Shown one piece after another: positions 62,114 to 64,000 of a stretch of 64,000 nt of DNA (position 1 is the first letter of the stretch; every line of letters begins with the position of its first letter). The notes beneath the pieces were generated by a model. It was not told the DNA's origin. It was given only the letters and a program-made list of their open reading frames with translations, and made no database searches. This DNA is from Oscillibacter valericigenes Sjm18-20 (GTDB lineage Bacteria; Bacillota; Clostridia; Oscillospirales; Oscillospiraceae): NCBI GenBank assembly GCA_000283575.1, contig AP012044.1, positions 1,612,001 through 1,676,000 on the forward strand, in the 5' to 3' direction. Made by a program: the position numbers and the translations under genes.

Positions 62114-63709
62114 TTATAATTCATCAGAAAACGGTGTAATCTTTGGATAGATGAACAGCTTTAGATCGCTCTCTTTCCATTTCCCACCGACGGTTTTGGA
62201 ATAGATGACGTGATCCAGCACGGATTTCAGCAAGGCGTTTTTTTGAGAGGATGTCTCCAAAACGCCGTATACATCCAGCACGTTTTGAATTTGGGGGATA
62301 AGGTTCCCTCCGGCCAGTTCCGCCCGGTGCAGCGAAGTCAGATGGCCGCTTAGAGACCGTATCCGTTTTTCGGCATCTAAGACGCGTGCGTCCAGGTTGT
62401 GGGAGCGCTCCAAATAGATATCCTGTGTATAAATTCCCTGCTCCAGCAAATCGCACAGGCTGCCCTTTTGCTTTTTCAGAGCGGCCAAGTTTGCTGTGGC
62501 CTTGGTAAGGCTCCTCTCCGCGTCCCGGAGGGCGGATTGACCGCCCGGCTGCAACAGATTGTCTTTCGGCATGCTGACACGATAGCCGTCCAGCCAGTCC
62601 TGAAGACCGTCCAGCAGAGCAGCCTCTATGACATCCAGACGGCTTCCCACGGAGGGGCATTTCGGAGTTGGACACAGCAGCATGGGCATGCCATGACTGC
62701 CCTGAGGCAGTTGAACCAGCGACCGGCCGCAGGCGGAACAGTACAGAATTCCGGCCAGCGGATTTGAAATCTGCCCGCTGCCGGGCACCGGCGCATGGCT
62801 CCGATCCAGCATTGCGCTTCTGGCCGCTTTCCAGGCTGCCTGTGTGATGATTGCCGGATGCAGGCCTTTTTGCATTTGGTTATCATGGCTGACCGGATGG
62901 GAAACCACCACGCTGCCGTCCACCATCTGCTTGCGCTCCGGGCGGTATGCCCAGCGGACATATCCTGCGTAGGTGGGATTTTTCAGGATATCCCGGACGG
63001 AAGCCGCCGACCACTTCACTCCACCGGGGGAGGGAATGCTTCGGGCATTTAACTGATTGGCGATGCCATAGCTGCCGATCGGCTTCAGCGTTCCATCTCG
63101 ACACGGGTCGCCGACCGTATATAGGCTGAAAATCTCCCGGACCACCTCGGCCTGTTCCGGGATGATCTCCAGCGTATAGCCTTTCTGACGAGTTATTTTT
63201 ATTTTACGGTACCCATAGGGAGGTGTGCCGGCGATATACTTTCCCTCGTTCAGTGACGCCATACGGCCGCGTTGAAGACGGCGATTGATCGCCTTATACT
63301 CCCGGCGGGACATAAACAGGCCAAATTCAAAATACTCCTCGTCAGACTCGTTGGACGGGTCATAGATTTTATCCGGCGTGATGATCTTTGTGCCGGAATA
63401 CTGGAAAGTCTCGGCCACCGTCCCCTGATCCCGCGTATTGCCGCGGGCCAGCCGCGGGACTTCCATGACCAGTACACCGGCATATTTTCCGGTTTCCACG
63501 GCGGAGAGCAGCTTTTGCATCTCCGGACGCTCTGCAATTGTATCGCCGCTGACGACTTCCTCAAATACGCAGGCAATCCTGTAGCCGTACGATTTGGCCA
63601 GAGCCATGAGGGTGTCGCGATGCCGCTGGAGCGTATCGAATACGCCGGTTTGCAGTTCCAGGTCGCGGTCTTGTCTGGATTTGCGAAGGTAAATCAGGTA
63701 CTGGTCCAT
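62114..63709 (-). CDS. Large serine recombinase of an integrative element
   Basis: 531 residues. Resolvase domain with catalytic Ser11 (YLIYLRKSRQDR), Arg pair in MEVPRLARGNTRD, recombinase domain (about 160-260, GTPPYGYRKI), zinc ribbon YCSACGRSL...CPTPKC, then a coiled coil (about 390-460) and C-terminal tail. The stop codon lies a few bases from the GH18 fragment, so the gene sits at the end of its element with the attachment site in between. The rest of the element runs rightward out of the window. Confidence 0.95.
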   Translation of the reverse strand: MDQYLIYLRKSRQDRDLELQTGVFDTLQRHRDTLMALAKSYGYRIACVFEEVVSGDTIAERPEMQKLLSAVETGKYAGVLVMEVPRLARGNTRDQGTVAETFQYSGTKIITPDKIYDPSNESDEEYFEFGLFMSRREYKAINRRLQRGRMASLNEGKYIAGTPPYGYRKIKITRQKGYTLEIIPEQAEVVREIFSLYTVGDPCRDGTLKPIGSYGIANQLNARSIPSPGGVKWSAASVRDILKNPTYAGYVRWAYRPERKQMVDGSVVVSHPVSHDNQMQKGLHPAIITQAAWKAARSAMLDRSHAPVPGSGQISNPLAGILYCSACGRSLVQLPQGSHGMPMLLCPTPKCPSVGSRLDVIEAALLDGLQDWLDGYRVSMPKDNLLQPGGQSALRDAERSLTKATANLAALKKQKGSLCDLLEQGIYTQDIYLERSHNLDARVLDAEKRIRSLSGHLTSLHRAELAGGNLIPQIQNVLDVYGVLETSSQKNALLKSVLDHVIYSKTVGGKWKESDLKLFIYPKITPFSDEL

Positions 63710-63726
63710 AATCCCTCCTGAAATAA

Positions 63727-63752
63727 GAGCCGCCCGTCCGGGCGGCTTACTT
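63727..63752 (+). terminator. Hairpin upstream of the recombinase gene
   Basis: AGCCGCCC pairs with GGGCGGCT around GTCC, then TACTTTTT. Confidence 0.6.
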
Positions 63753-63943
63753 TTTACTTTGCCGGTAATGCTTCCGGTTCATGGGTCTCCTGTGTATTTT
63801 GGCATAGCTTCTTTTCACAAATACCCGCTTATCATAGTATGAGTATTCAGCTTTGAGCTGAAGTAGAAATTGAAAAAGGGAAAAGCTCCAATTAAGGAAT
63901 AGGACATGCTGTCAGGCCAGTAGATTGCAGCGGGGTGATATTT

Positions 63944-64000
63944 ATGATCAAAACCAGATTCCCGTATGTTCCGGATATGGCGGAGTGCAAGATGATGAAG
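63944..64000 (+). CDS. Start of an unidentified element gene
   Basis: GGGGTGAT precedes ATG; 19 codons reading MIKTRFPYVPDMAECKMMK to the edge. Divergent from the recombinase. Too short to assign. Confidence 0.5.
   Translation, partial: MIKTRFPYVPDMAECKMMK

Noticed and set aside
1-64000. CRISPR array or rRNA operon
   Set aside because: No regularly spaced short repeats and no rRNA-like sequence were seen on either strand.

Overview
The window looks like a chromosome segment of an anaerobic Firmicute of class Clostridia, probably an Oscillospiraceae-like gut bacterium. This is inferred from the gene set: two molybdenum hydroxylase systems, bactofilin, NodB-type deacetylases, a spore-type GH18 enzyme, an ECF thiamine transporter under a TPP riboswitch, CsoR-controlled CopA, and Clostridia-type integrative elements. 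Two parts contrast strongly. Bases 1 to about 39,000 are AT-richer, crowded with insertion sequences, broken genes and att-like tRNA remnants. Bases about 39,800 to 62,100 are GC-rich, compact, ordinary chromosome. A large serine recombinase at 62,114-63,709 opens another mobile element that runs off the right edge.

Left part. An ABC permease and its ATPase (minus strand, 1-2,708) are separated by about 6 kb from a VanRS/OmpR-type two-component system (9,048-11,186) and a broken serine hydrolase (11,287-11,999). The two halves share AATTAAG boxes spaced at 11-bp intervals. Two inverted copies of one IS3-family element (2,795-4,065 and 12,000-12,797) bracket the segment. The outer flank of one copy and the inner flank of the other rejoin, in frame and with a 3-bp target duplication, into one Rossmann-fold reductase gene fragment. 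The 4-12 kb segment therefore appears to have inverted, splitting a former regulator-kinase-hydrolase-transporter cluster. Undoing the inversion also puts all tRNA-Gln remnants in the same orientation.

Integration hot spot. A complete tRNA-Gln(CTG) gene (38,903-38,976, minus) has 3'-half copies at 25,986-26,041 and 4,391-4,446. This fits a stack of decayed elements inserted one after another at the tRNA 3' end. Two tRNA-Lys(TTT) 3' fragments (17,884 and 29,525) mark a second, overlapping integration history. Cargo includes a frameshifted tyrosine integrase with an XRE regulator, an L25/Ctc protein with a terminator-bearing leader, a chemotaxis receptor, endolysin remnants, a NodB deacetylase, a divergent HTH/micropeptide pair, a 969-residue Sel1-repeat protein, an acetyltransferase, a CPBP protease, a duplicated membrane-protein locus, an IS91-type element with its tyrosine recombinase, an IS256-family element, and seven complete or partial IS3-family copies.

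Right part. In order: ThiT under a TPP riboswitch with thiamine pyrophosphokinase divergent from it; a fused 2Fe-2S/Mo hydroxylase; FluC/CrcB and a MocA-type nucleotidyltransferase; a three-subunit xanthine-dehydrogenase-type operon followed by a cytidylate-kinase-like gene; CopA-CsoR-CopZ with two operator palindromes; a G5/3D cell-wall protein; a membrane-anchored NodB deacetylase; bactofilin; KsgA; a WapI-like protein; an aldo/keto reductase; a ModE-like regulator that appears leaderless; PadR with a DUF2812 protein; and the 3' end of a GH18 gene cut by the serine-recombinase element. No rRNA operon or CRISPR array was seen.
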